In this document: in pieces, positions 14,163 to 21,187 of the stretch
Numbering within the stretch: position 1 is the first letter of the stretch
Layout: the number at the start of each line of letters is the position of its first letter
NCBI GenBank assembly: GCA_022729835.1
Contig: DZBC01000010.1
Location: 1-21,187, forward strand
Source: Sulfuricurvum sp.
GTDB taxonomy: Bacteria > Campylobacterota > Campylobacteria > Campylobacterales > Sulfurimonadaceae
Direction of reading: 5' to 3'
DNA: 21,187 nt
Notes under the pieces: model-generated
Seen by the model: the letters and a program-made list of their open reading frames with translations, nothing else
What the model was told of the DNA's origin: nothing
Databases searched by the model: none
Program-made: the position numbers and the translations under genes

Positions 14163-15125
14163 TTATTGATTGAGATTCCAAAATAGAATCGTTTTTTCTT
14201 CTGCAGCAGAGAAGAGGTGTTCCTCGTCAACAAACACAATGTCGCTTAGTGTTGCATTATGCCCTTTGAGGGTGGCGAGGGTCGCTTTGGTTTGGGTGTC
14301 GAAAAGCAGCAGATCGTTGTCAATGGAGTTGGCAAAGACGCCGCGCGCGGCACTGGGTGAGAGTGCGGCAGCGTAGATCAGAAACGATCCGCTTACGTAG
14401 TACGCTGTGCCGACTTCAGGGTAGATGGCGCAACGGCGGTCTTGTCCGGCGGTAATGATCGTGTGGTTTTTATAGTCTATCTTGTAAATGTTGTCGAGAT
14501 TTTGGCCTAAGTAGAGTTTTTTGTGGGCGAAGTCAGTAATATTAAAGAGGTTGACTTCGCCACTCTCATCGGCAGTGACGAGGGTAGTGCGCGCTTCATT
14601 GAGCACAATGTCGCCCAGCGCCGATCCGCCGCTGGGGCGCACCTTGATGGCTTTGCGGTAGAGAATGCTACGTTTATTTAGATCAAAGAGTACAACTTCA
14701 GAACTCAGTAGTCCCAACACGATACGCTGTGCATCTACAAAAAGCCCTTTCTTGATGATAAGCTCGGCGGTGTCATCGATCAGACGCTCCAGTGTGCCAT
14801 TTTGGTACATGTAGACATCGCGGTAGCCGGATTTACCTTGAGCGACGATGAGTAGCGCATCTTCAAACGCATCAATTGAGTAGATTTTTGGAGGCGTAAG
14901 GTCACCCAAAAAGTCGGCTACTGCAGGCAGGGTGATAGTAGCGTTATGCTCTTGAGTTTGAATATCAAAACGGTCAATAATGCCCCGATCTGTTCCTGCG
15001 TAGAGGATATGGTCTACCAGTAGCAAGTCGGTGACCAACCCTGAAGCTTTAAGGGTATAGCTACTGTGAAGCGTTATCGCTTCAAGTGCGGACCAGAGCA
15101 TCAGCGTGAACAGTAAGAGTCGCAT
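14163..15125 (-). CDS. napL: NapL, WD40-like beta-propeller protein
   Basis: 320 residues with a signal peptide (MRLLLFTLMLWSALEAITLH). Repeated blade-like strands follow, such as YAGTDRGIIDRFDIQTQ, LVTADESGEVNLFNI and the last blade HLFSAAEEKTILFWNLNQ. Together they suggest a seven-bladed WD40-type propeller in the periplasm. NapL is found almost only in Campylobacterota nap clusters; its exact role is unresolved, though genetic work in Wolinella places it in the Nap system. Gene position after napF is canonical. No cofactor-binding motif is visible. Confidence 0.85.
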   Translation of the reverse strand: MRLLLFTLMLWSALEAITLHSSYTLKASGLVTDLLLVDHILYAGTDRGIIDRFDIQTQEHNATITLPAVADFLGDLTPPKIYSIDAFEDALLIVAQGKSGYRDVYMYQNGTLERLIDDTAELIIKKGLFVDAQRIVLGLLSSEVVLFDLNKRSILYRKAIKVRPSGGSALGDIVLNEARTTLVTADESGEVNLFNITDFAHKKLYLGQNLDNIYKIDYKNHTIITAGQDRRCAIYPEVGTAYYVSGSFLIYAAALSPSAARGVFANSIDNDLLLFDTQTKATLATLKGHNATLSDIVFVDEEHLFSAAEEKTILFWNLNQ

Positions 15126-15142
15126 TATTACTCCTTTATCTT

Positions 15143-15625
15143 TTAAGCGGTAACGACAATGGCGCCGCTAGGACAGCGCGAAAGGCAAAAGCCGCAGGCC
15201 GTACACTTCTCGCTTTCGATAACGGGCTTATATAGACCGTTAAAGCGAATCGCATCTTCCATGCAAGGCTCCTTGCAAGAAAAGCAGATCACCCCATGAT
15301 GGCTCATACACTTTTGAGTATCGATGAGGACGTGTGCACGGATTATGACTGACGCGTCATCGAGTACCTTTAAGTCGCAAACCTTGAGGCACGCTTCGCA
15401 GTACGTGCAGCCATTTTGAGCAAAATCCAGATAGGGCATACCTTTGTCGCTTAAGCGAATGATCTGCTCTTCGCATGCGCTTTGGCACTTCTTATCATTA
15501 CATGTAGGGCACAGCGCTCCAAAGCGCATCGCATCGCTGGCATAAGGCGGACGCACCATTGGTGCCTTTAAGGCAGCACTGCTGCCCAAAAAGTTAAAAA
15601 AGTCGCGTCTGCCCAGCTCCGCCAT
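15143..15625 (-). CDS. napF: NapF, iron-sulfur accessory protein of nitrate reductase
   Basis: 160 residues. Four cysteine-rich motifs are seen: CPTCNDKKCQSAC, CTYCEACLKVC, CFSCKEPC and CTACGFCLSRCPS, consistent with up to four 4Fe-4S clusters. The N-terminus GRRDFFNFLG resembles a Tat motif without a proper hydrophobic stretch, as in other NapF proteins, which are thought to stay in the cytoplasm. NapF helps load or activate NapA before export. The ATG is 2 bases after the napB stop. A TACATGTA palindrome lies inside the first cysteine motif. Confidence 0.88.
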   Translation of the reverse strand: MAELGRRDFFNFLGSSAALKAPMVRPPYASDAMRFGALCPTCNDKKCQSACEEQIIRLSDKGMPYLDFAQNGCTYCEACLKVCDLKVLDDASVIIRAHVLIDTQKCMSHHGVICFSCKEPCMEDAIRFNGLYKPVIESEKCTACGFCLSRCPSGAIVVTA

Positions 15626-15627
15626 GA

Positions 15628-16254
15628 TCAGTTCACTCCGGTGTTGAGCGTATCAAGCAGATTCGAGCGGTTCTTCATCGTATCGCTTTGGTAGTCCGGA
15701 TTAAAGTTGTTTTTTACGAGCGGATCACCTACGTTTTGCGGTGCATGACATGCAGAGCAGTTGAAACGCCCTTTATGCAGTTCATCTAGCTTATGGACTA
15801 CCGTCTTAATATCGTTGGTGCCTGCAACCTGTTTGCCGTCTTGAATCAGATTGCCCTCTTTATCCAGCTCTGATTTGGGTCGAAAAGAGGCAAAGTGCGA
15901 TTTTGGAATCGGTGTTGCGCCCATCGATTCGGCCACTTCGGGGCTGTGACAGGCAATACACTGATTATCCTCTCTGGTGATTGGTAGCATCCCCTCTGTA
16001 TCGTGTGGGATCATCGGCGGTGCATTGTCGAATGCACGCTCATACTTGACTCCGGAACCCGGAGTGTTGGTGGCATACTCGGTTTTACTCGGCAATGTCT
16101 CTTGCTCGCTGTAAAGTGTCGTCTTGCGTAGACCGATCGCCTCTTCTGTTTGCAAGGGTTTCGCCGCTTCCACCTGCGCCGGTTTGCTCTTATCACTGCA
16201 ACCGCTCATCATCAAGACGGCGGCAAGCGCACTAAATATCACTACCTTTTTCAT
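15628..16254 (-). CDS. napB: NapB, diheme cytochrome c subunit of nitrate reductase (putative lipoprotein)
   Basis: 208 residues with two CXXCH heme sites (CIACH at 99-103 and CSACH at 166-170). H84 and H120 lie where the distal ligands of NapB are expected. NapB passes electrons to NapA in the periplasm. The N-terminus MKKVVIFSALAAVLMMSGCSDKS contains a lipobox-like MSGC, so lipidation at C19 and membrane anchoring are possible; NapB is normally described as soluble. A low-complexity linker (about residues 20-60) follows the cysteine, as in many lipoproteins. Start and napH stop overlap as ATGA. Confidence 0.9.
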   Translation of the reverse strand: MKKVVIFSALAAVLMMSGCSDKSKPAQVEAAKPLQTEEAIGLRKTTLYSEQETLPSKTEYATNTPGSGVKYERAFDNAPPMIPHDTEGMLPITREDNQCIACHSPEVAESMGATPIPKSHFASFRPKSELDKEGNLIQDGKQVAGTNDIKTVVHKLDELHKGRFNCSACHAPQNVGDPLVKNNFNPDYQSDTMKNRSNLLDTLNTGVN

Positions 16255-17069
16255 AGACTCTTCTCCTTGGTTTGTGTTGCAAATTTTTTGAGTGAGAATC
16301 CCAGTGCATCATCGTCACATACTTCAATACAACGCCCGCAGTTGGTACACTCACCCATCACCACACTCTCGCTGCGCTTGGCAACCATGTGCAGCACCTC
16401 TTTTTCAGGACAGACCTCTTTGCACTTCATACAGGCCGTGCAAGCCTCGGCATCGTGATAGACGCGAATGAGCGAAAAACGCCCCAGCAGACTATAAAAC
16501 GCCCCCAGCGGGCACAAGTGCCCGCACCAACCGTTCTCATGCACAAACAGATCAAACAAAAAGATGACGATGATCGCACCGACACCAAGACCCATCCCAA
16601 AGACGGTGCCGCGATGCACCATCGAAATCGGACTGATCATCTCAAAAGCGGCGACTCCCATCACAAAAGAGAGCAGCAGCCCCAGCCCCAGAATCCAAAA
16701 GCGAATAGCGCGGCTCATATAGACACGCTTTTGCACCTGTGAAATACCCAGCACACGGCGCAGCTTGTTGGCGGCGTCGGTGATGAGATTGACCGGACAG
16801 ACCCACGCACAAAAAGCGCGTCCCCCAATAATCAGATAAAAAAGCGTAATGATCAGCGCCCCTAAGAGCACGTCAAAACCGAGCACCGCCCCTGCAAGCG
16901 TCATCTGCATGATCGCATAGGGATCGGTAAGCGGAATCGTTTCAAACAGCAGCGAACTGCTCAAGTTGCCCTGTAATACCGTCCAGCCAAATACATTGGC
17001 ACCGATATAAAGGCCCAAAAGCCCAAACTGCGTCAAACGGCGTAGGATCATAAAACGGATTTTTTTCAT
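16251..17069 (-). CDS. napH: NapH, membrane Fe-S quinol dehydrogenase subunit
   Basis: 272 residues from ATG 17069, one base after the napG stop with AAGGA 7 bases upstream; the frame opens further upstream inside napG. Four to five membrane segments carry cytoplasmic GRAFCAWVCPVN and GWCGHLCPLG motifs. The C-terminus has two 4Fe-4S motifs (CTACMKCKEVCPEK and CTNCGRCIEVCDD). NapH takes electrons from menaquinol and hands them to NapG, NapB and NapA, replacing NapC, which is absent from this cluster. Confidence 0.92.
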   Translation of the reverse strand: MKKIRFMILRRLTQFGLLGLYIGANVFGWTVLQGNLSSSLLFETIPLTDPYAIMQMTLAGAVLGFDVLLGALIITLFYLIIGGRAFCAWVCPVNLITDAANKLRRVLGISQVQKRVYMSRAIRFWILGLGLLLSFVMGVAAFEMISPISMVHRGTVFGMGLGVGAIIVIFLFDLFVHENGWCGHLCPLGAFYSLLGRFSLIRVYHDAEACTACMKCKEVCPEKEVLHMVAKRSESVVMGECTNCGRCIEVCDDDALGFSLKKFATQTKEKSL

Positions 17070-17070
17070 T

Positions 17071-17844
17071 TTAGAATCCTTCATCCGAATTGAGCGAATC
17101 CACAGCACTTTTCTCATTGATCTGCGTTTGGGTCGTTTCCGCTTTGGCACCCGCTACGCGCGCCTCATCACCGCTGTCCCAGCCTTTGATATAGTGATCT
17201 CCGACCTTGCCCAAAGCAATTGCATTAGGCAGCACGAAGATCGCCGGTTTTTCGGTGATACAGGCACGCTCGCACAGTCCGCAACCCGTACAAACGTTGG
17301 TGTTGACCACGGGTTTTAAAAAGGCGTGTTTGCCGGTACGTTCGTTTTTCTCATATTTAAGGTAAATCGCCTCATCCATCAAAGGACAGGCGCGGTAACA
17401 GGCGTCGCACTGAATGCCCCAAAAGGCGACACACGCCTCGACATCCACCACCGCAACACCCATATCCATCTTCTTGATCTCCCAAGCACCCGCTTCGTTT
17501 CTAAGCGACGCTTCATTCAAAGCGCCCGTCGGACAGACAGGTACACAAGGGATATCCTCACACATATAGCACGGTATCTCTCTGGGCACAAAATAGGGGG
17601 TGCCGATGGGATTATTATCACCGGGAGCTGCCAGACGCAACGTCTCATACGGACACGCCAAAGCGCACAATCCGCACTTAATACATGTACGCAAAAAATC
17701 ACTCTCAGGGAGTGCGCCGGGCGGACGCAAGATCAGCGGAGCCGAGCGAACCTCGCCCACATAAGCGCTCCACGCCAGTGCTCCCATAGCCGCAAGGCCG
17801 ATACCCCGAGCCATCGAGAGGATAAATTTGCGTCGTTCATTCAT
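17071..17844 (-). CDS. napG: NapG, periplasmic ferredoxin-type electron carrier
   Basis: 257 residues with an N-terminal Tat-type signal (NERRKFILSMARGIGLAAMG). Cysteine motifs for four 4Fe-4S clusters follow: CIKCGLCALACP, CYMCEDIPCVPVC, CVAFWGIQCDACYRACP and CTGCGLCERAC. With NapH it forms the quinol-oxidising branch of periplasmic nitrate reduction. It lies 11 bases after napA, the usual order in Campylobacterota. The polar tail after the last cluster (AGAKAETTQTQINEK) is typical of the longer NapG versions. Confidence 0.92.
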   Translation of the reverse strand: MNERRKFILSMARGIGLAAMGALAWSAYVGEVRSAPLILRPPGALPESDFLRTCIKCGLCALACPYETLRLAAPGDNNPIGTPYFVPREIPCYMCEDIPCVPVCPTGALNEASLRNEAGAWEIKKMDMGVAVVDVEACVAFWGIQCDACYRACPLMDEAIYLKYEKNERTGKHAFLKPVVNTNVCTGCGLCERACITEKPAIFVLPNAIALGKVGDHYIKGWDSGDEARVAGAKAETTQTQINEKSAVDSLNSDEGF

Positions 17845-17855
17845 GGCTTCGGCCT

Positions 17856-20660
17856 TTATGCTTTATAGATCTTAACCGCGCACTTTTTATAGTCGGTCTG
17901 TTTTGACTGCGGGCAGGTGGCATCAAGGCAGACTTTGTTGATAAAGACCTTCTCGTCAAACCACGGCACAAAGACGAGACCCACAGGCGGACGGTTACGT
18001 CCACGAGTCTCAACCCGTGCTTTTACTACGCCGCGACGTGATTCGACATTCACCAGATCACCACGCTGAACGCCACGCTTTTTAGCATCATCAGGGTGCA
18101 TGTAGCAGAGCGCTTCAGGCACTGCTTTGTACAGCTCCGGAACGCGCATGGTCATGGTGCCGGAGTGCCAGTGCTCCAGCACACGTCCGGTGCAGAGCCA
18201 AGTGTCGTACTCTGCATCCGGCATTTCGGGGGGATCCATATAAGGACGGGCAAAGATTTTGGCTTTGTTCTCCAGCGGCTTTTTGGTCTTGTCAGTGATA
18301 TGTTTGAGATCACCTTGAGCCAGTTCCTTAGCCAATTTGCCATAAAACGCAAAGTCGCTGTCCGGAGCTGCTTTTTTGGCATACGGATCGTATTTGGTAT
18401 TGAAGCGCCATTGCGTCTCTTTACCGTCCACTACCGGCCACTTCAGACCACGTACCTTGTGATAGACATCAAAGGGAGCCAAGTCATGGGCGTGGCCGCG
18501 ACCAAAGTCCGCATACTCCTCAAAGAGATACTTTTGAACAAAAAAACCATACCCCTTAAAAACCTTTCCGTCACTTCCGACCACATTGCGGCTATCGCCG
18601 ATCGCTTCAGAGTTGTCATAGCCCATTTGGATGGGGTCTTTATCATCATTTTTATAGCTTTTTGCACGCTCATTGGCGAAGATGATATCAAACATCGTCG
18701 TATTGTCGCTGTAGCCCATCTTTTTGGCCTCTGCGCGCACATCGGCGAGCTTGGTGCCATCGCGAAGAGTCTGTTCGCCCCATAGATCAGCCACTGTGAA
18801 GCGTTTGGAAAATTCCATCCACTGCCACGTATCACTCATTGCATCGCCGACAGGAAGAACTTGCTGACGCCATAGCTGAGTGCGCCGTTCCGCATTGCCA
18901 TAGCCACCCCACTTCTCATAGATCATCGCCGAGGGGAGAATTAGATCCGATACCTTTGCCGAAATACCCGGATAGCCATCGGAGGTGACGATAAAGTTAT
19001 CCATCTCACGCGCTGCGTTGATCCAGTGGGTCGCCGAAGCGGTATCTTGGTAGGGGTTGCAGACATTGACCCATGCAAACTTGATGTTGCCATCTTCGAT
19101 ATCGCGGTGAATCCGCATGATATCTTGATTGCCGATGGGGTTGAGCGTACCTTCAGGCACCTTCCACGCAGTCTCGCAGATTTTGCGGTGCTTGGGGTTT
19201 TCACTCATCATATCAGCCGGCAGACGGTGGGTAAAGGTACCGACTTCACGAGCCGTGCCACACGCCGAGGGCTGGCCAGTTAGCGAGAAGGCACCAGAGC
19301 CGGGCTTAGCCTGCTTATTGAGCAGAAAGTGGACGTTGTACGAGAGGGTATTGACCCAAGTACCGCGCGTATGCTGGTTCATCCCCATCGTCCAAAACGA
19401 AACCACCTTACGATCTTTTTCGATATAGAGATCAGCTAGAGCTTGAAGCTTTTGCTTGAAACTCTCCAAACTCTCCAGCGGGTCGCCCTTGGAGATTTTG
19501 GCAACATAATCAAGGGTGTAAGGGGCCAAAAACTTCTTGTACTCCTCAAAACTAATCTCCCAGTGGGCAAGACCCGCCGGTTTCATCTCCATCATGTCGC
19601 CCTCTTTGTAGCCAAAGGGTTCAAGTGCGGGAGCCTCTTTGGCTGAGACCGCCTTGCGCATCTCTTTAGAATAGGTCTCCATCTCTTTGGGGCTATATTT
19701 GCCACTCTTGATTGAAATCTCATTATCACGACGCATGCCATAGCCGATATTGACCGGTTGTGATGCAAAAACAATGTGCTCTTTGACAAAATCCCAATCA
19801 ATAGACTCAGGGTGGTTATAGACGATTTCGCGGGCGATATAGTTCCACAGTGCTAGGTCGGTATTGGGCGAAAAGATGATCTCGATATCGGCCAAATCTG
19901 AGGTGCGGTGGCGGTAGGTGGACATATTGATCACCTTGACGCGATCAGGTTCCGAGAGTTTACGATCCGTTACGCGTGACCAGAGGATCGGGTGCATCTC
20001 TGCCATATTGGAGCCCCAAGAGACAATGGTGTCGGTGAGCTCGATATCATCATAACAGCCCGACGGTTCATCGATGCCGAAGGTTTGATAAAAACCCACG
20101 ACCGCAGAGGCCATACAGTGGCGCGCATTGGGGTCGATGGCGTTGGAGCGAAAGCCCGCTTTCATCATCTTAAGCGCCGCATAGCCCTCCATAATGGTGT
20201 ACTGACCTGAGGCGAAGATGCCGATCCCCTCAGGGCCTTTCTCTTTTAGGGCACGCTTGGCGTGTTTTTCCATCTCATCAAAGGCGCGCTCCCAGCTCAC
20301 CTCGGCAAATTTGCCTTTTTTGTCAAACTCCCCTTTGGCATTGACGCGCAGGAGCGGTTTGGTCAGACGGTCGGCGCCGTACATGATTTTGGCGTTGAAA
20401 TAGCCTTTGATACAGTTCAGACCTCGATTGACCGGAGCCGCAGGGTCGCCCTTGACCGCGACCACGCGACCATCTTTGGTCGCCATCATAATGCCGCATC
20501 CTGTTCCGCAGAATCGACACGCCGCTTTGTCCCAACGCCAATCTTTCTGTGCTTCATCGGCTGCTGCTTGCGCACCCGTTGGCAATGCCATACCGATCGC
20601 GCTCGCCGCCGAAGCCGCCGCCGCAGATTTCAGAAAATCCCTTCGCTCCATACTCATCAT
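17856..20660 (-). CDS. napA: NapA, periplasmic nitrate reductase catalytic subunit
   Basis: 934 residues, normal for Campylobacterota NapA, which is longer than the proteobacterial form. The Tat signal ERRDFLKSAAAASAASAIG is followed by CRFCGTGCG (C48, C51, C55) and C83 for the 4Fe-4S cluster. The molybdenum-ligating cysteine is in DPNARHCMAS (C182), with the bis-MGD dehydrogenase/reductase fold after it. It reduces nitrate to nitrite in the periplasm with electrons from NapB. Three in-frame ATGs exist at 20660, 20657 and 20651. AGGAG at 20663-20667 is 5 bases from the second, which is the most likely start; the first would be only 2 bases away. Head of the nap operon. Confidence 0.95.
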   Translation of the reverse strand: MMSMERRDFLKSAAAASAASAIGMALPTGAQAAADEAQKDWRWDKAACRFCGTGCGIMMATKDGRVVAVKGDPAAPVNRGLNCIKGYFNAKIMYGADRLTKPLLRVNAKGEFDKKGKFAEVSWERAFDEMEKHAKRALKEKGPEGIGIFASGQYTIMEGYAALKMMKAGFRSNAIDPNARHCMASAVVGFYQTFGIDEPSGCYDDIELTDTIVSWGSNMAEMHPILWSRVTDRKLSEPDRVKVINMSTYRHRTSDLADIEIIFSPNTDLALWNYIAREIVYNHPESIDWDFVKEHIVFASQPVNIGYGMRRDNEISIKSGKYSPKEMETYSKEMRKAVSAKEAPALEPFGYKEGDMMEMKPAGLAHWEISFEEYKKFLAPYTLDYVAKISKGDPLESLESFKQKLQALADLYIEKDRKVVSFWTMGMNQHTRGTWVNTLSYNVHFLLNKQAKPGSGAFSLTGQPSACGTAREVGTFTHRLPADMMSENPKHRKICETAWKVPEGTLNPIGNQDIMRIHRDIEDGNIKFAWVNVCNPYQDTASATHWINAAREMDNFIVTSDGYPGISAKVSDLILPSAMIYEKWGGYGNAERRTQLWRQQVLPVGDAMSDTWQWMEFSKRFTVADLWGEQTLRDGTKLADVRAEAKKMGYSDNTTMFDIIFANERAKSYKNDDKDPIQMGYDNSEAIGDSRNVVGSDGKVFKGYGFFVQKYLFEEYADFGRGHAHDLAPFDVYHKVRGLKWPVVDGKETQWRFNTKYDPYAKKAAPDSDFAFYGKLAKELAQGDLKHITDKTKKPLENKAKIFARPYMDPPEMPDAEYDTWLCTGRVLEHWHSGTMTMRVPELYKAVPEALCYMHPDDAKKRGVQRGDLVNVESRRGVVKARVETRGRNRPPVGLVFVPWFDEKVFINKVCLDATCPQSKQTDYKKCAVKIYKA

Positions 20661-20675
20661 CGCTCCTTTATGCCA

Positions 20676-20704
20676 AAATTTCGAAAATATCCCTTCGGAA
20701 ATTT
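20676..20704. other. hairpin in the napA leader
   Basis: Arms at 20676-20685 (AAATTTCGAA) and 20694-20704 pair over 10 base pairs with one bulged base and an 8-base loop, about 9 bases upstream of the Shine-Dalgarno sequence. It could affect leader stability or translation; no U-run suggests a terminator. Confidence 0.4.
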
Positions 20705-20718
20705 CAGTTTCTGTGCGT

Positions 20719-20724
20719 AGCTTA
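20719..20724 (-). promoter_or_regulatory. possible -10 element of the nap promoter
   Basis: TAAGCT on the minus strand, 32 bases (centre to centre) from the FNR-type box. It is a weak match to the -10 consensus, chosen because its spacing equals that at three other promoters in the window. Confidence 0.35.
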
Positions 20725-20746
20725 CCCCGTTTATTAAGTTAAGTCT

Positions 20747-20760
20747 TTGATCTAAGTCAA
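20747..20760. promoter_or_regulatory. FNR/Crp-type operator for the nap operon
   Basis: On the minus strand TTGACTTAGATCAA, a near-perfect TTGA(C/T)-N4-(G/A)TCAA box, 86 bases before the napA start. A full TTACATGTAA palindrome lies 4 bases further upstream at 20765-20774. Confidence 0.7.
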
Positions 20761-20774
20761 GGCTTTACATGTAA

Positions 20775-21187
20775 GGTTTGATTCAGTGTTAATCCCTTTT
20801 TACTCCCTGACAAAAACGTTTTTTTCTTTCAAACTTATGAGCTTGATAGAATAGAGATTGAGTCAAAATAACTCAAAGTTGTGATTAAAAAGAATGTAAA
20901 ATTTATGCAAATAGAATGAAGTAGTACTGTAAATTTCGAGCATTAGCGTCCTGTTATGACAGCTCATACAGATAGAACCATGGTCACCCGGTATGGCTTC
21001 CCAACTCAAAGACGAAAAAGCAGTCTGCTGCATTCAAGCATCGAAACGCTATTAATGCTTTGGATCAAAAACGCCTTGCGTATACTTGATTGTTTAGCTC
21101 TAAATACAGTTTAAAGTTATGAATCGGCTTGTTTTACCTCGAAAACAACCTTATTGGTTGCTAAGTATCCAGGGTTGCATCTAGGAC
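20775..21187. other. stretch without recognisable gene, right end of window
   Basis: No gene could be supported in these 413 bases. The first part (to about 20940) is AT-rich with T-runs and the inverted repeat at 20858-20876. From about 20945 composition changes. An ATG frame at 20956-21114 (52 codons) lacks a ribosome binding site and any family likeness. A second frame on the minus strand is open from the right edge to a stop at 21117-21119 and could be the tail of a gene beyond the window. Possible contents are a structured RNA, the end of a mobile element, or the promoter region of a gene to the right; none is shown. Confidence 0.4.
20858..20876. repeat. inverted repeat TTGAGT-N7-ACTCAA
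   Basis: A perfect 6-base inverted repeat with a 7-base spacer in AT-rich intergenic DNA about 100 bases upstream of the nap operator. It could be an operator for a promoter leaving to the right, or chance. Confidence 0.3.

Noticed and set aside
12902..14239. Longer porin start at 14239
   Set aside because: It would run back into napL; the signal peptide and AAGGA place the start at 14146.
16251..17150. Longer napH start at 17150
   Set aside because: The extension lies inside napG and is highly basic; ATG 17069 has a good ribosome binding site and matches NapH length.
20812..20823. AAAAACGTTTTT palindrome
   Set aside because: Perfect 12-base palindrome but with no loop, so no hairpin. In AT-rich DNA it may be chance, and no factor is known to me for it.
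20956..21114. 52-codon ATG frame on the plus strand
   Set aside because: No Shine-Dalgarno, no family likeness, and other frames across the same stretch are similarly open. Not supported as a gene.
1..21187. CRISPR arrays, tRNA or rRNA genes, complete insertion sequences
   Set aside because: No regularly spaced repeats, no cloverleaf or rRNA-like sequence and no transposase were recognised on reading both strands.

Overview
The window comes from a Campylobacterota (epsilonproteobacterial) genome, most likely a free-living Sulfurimonadaceae-type organism; the genus is an inference. The main clue is a periplasmic nitrate reductase cluster in the order napA-G-H-B-F-L-(porin)-D with no napC, an arrangement typical of this phylum. 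Base composition is close to 50 % GC by eye, and genes are tightly packed with many ATGA or TGATG stop/start overlaps.

Left part (1-5334, minus strand): a probable single transcription unit reads NnrS -> two paralogous OmpR-type response regulators -> sensor kinase -> TolC-like outer membrane channel -> membrane fusion protein that runs off the left edge. The TolC start has a perfect Shine-Dalgarno sequence buried in a strong hairpin. Divergent from NnrS (5516-7382, plus strand) are a DUF2249/TusA-like protein, a polytopic NnrS/heme-copper-oxidase-like membrane protein and a DUF59 (MIP18/PaaD-like) Fe-S assembly protein. The 181-base divergent gap holds two FNR-type boxes, each set correctly for one of the two promoters.

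Middle part (7379-11883, minus strand): a Crp/Fnr-family regulator is translationally coupled to a PilJ/NarX-like membrane sensor with no output domain. Next comes the class III anaerobic ribonucleotide reductase. Its large NrdD protein ends after the zinc ribbon; the glycyl-radical domain lies in a separate 52-codon reading frame (7992-8150), followed by an overlapping nrdG. The split was found by reading the gap between the two larger genes.

Right part (11967-20660, minus strand): the complete nap operon, with an alginate-export-type porin inserted before napD and a CetB/Aer-type PAS protein coupled to the napD stop. The last 500 bases (20661-21187) hold the nap promoter and then AT-richer sequence in which no gene is recognised.

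How it works together: five TTGA(C/T)-N4-(G/A)TCAA boxes precede NnrS, the DUF2249 operon, nrdD, the crp-like gene and napA. All lie 31-32 bases (centre to centre) from a -10-like hexamer, the class II FNR geometry. This suggests one regulon for anoxia, nitrate or NO, probably run by the window's own autoregulated Crp/Fnr protein. Superimposed on this is a strongly over-represented DNA palindrome, TACATGTA (11 copies, ten of them inside genes and in all three codon phases), whose function is unknown to me.
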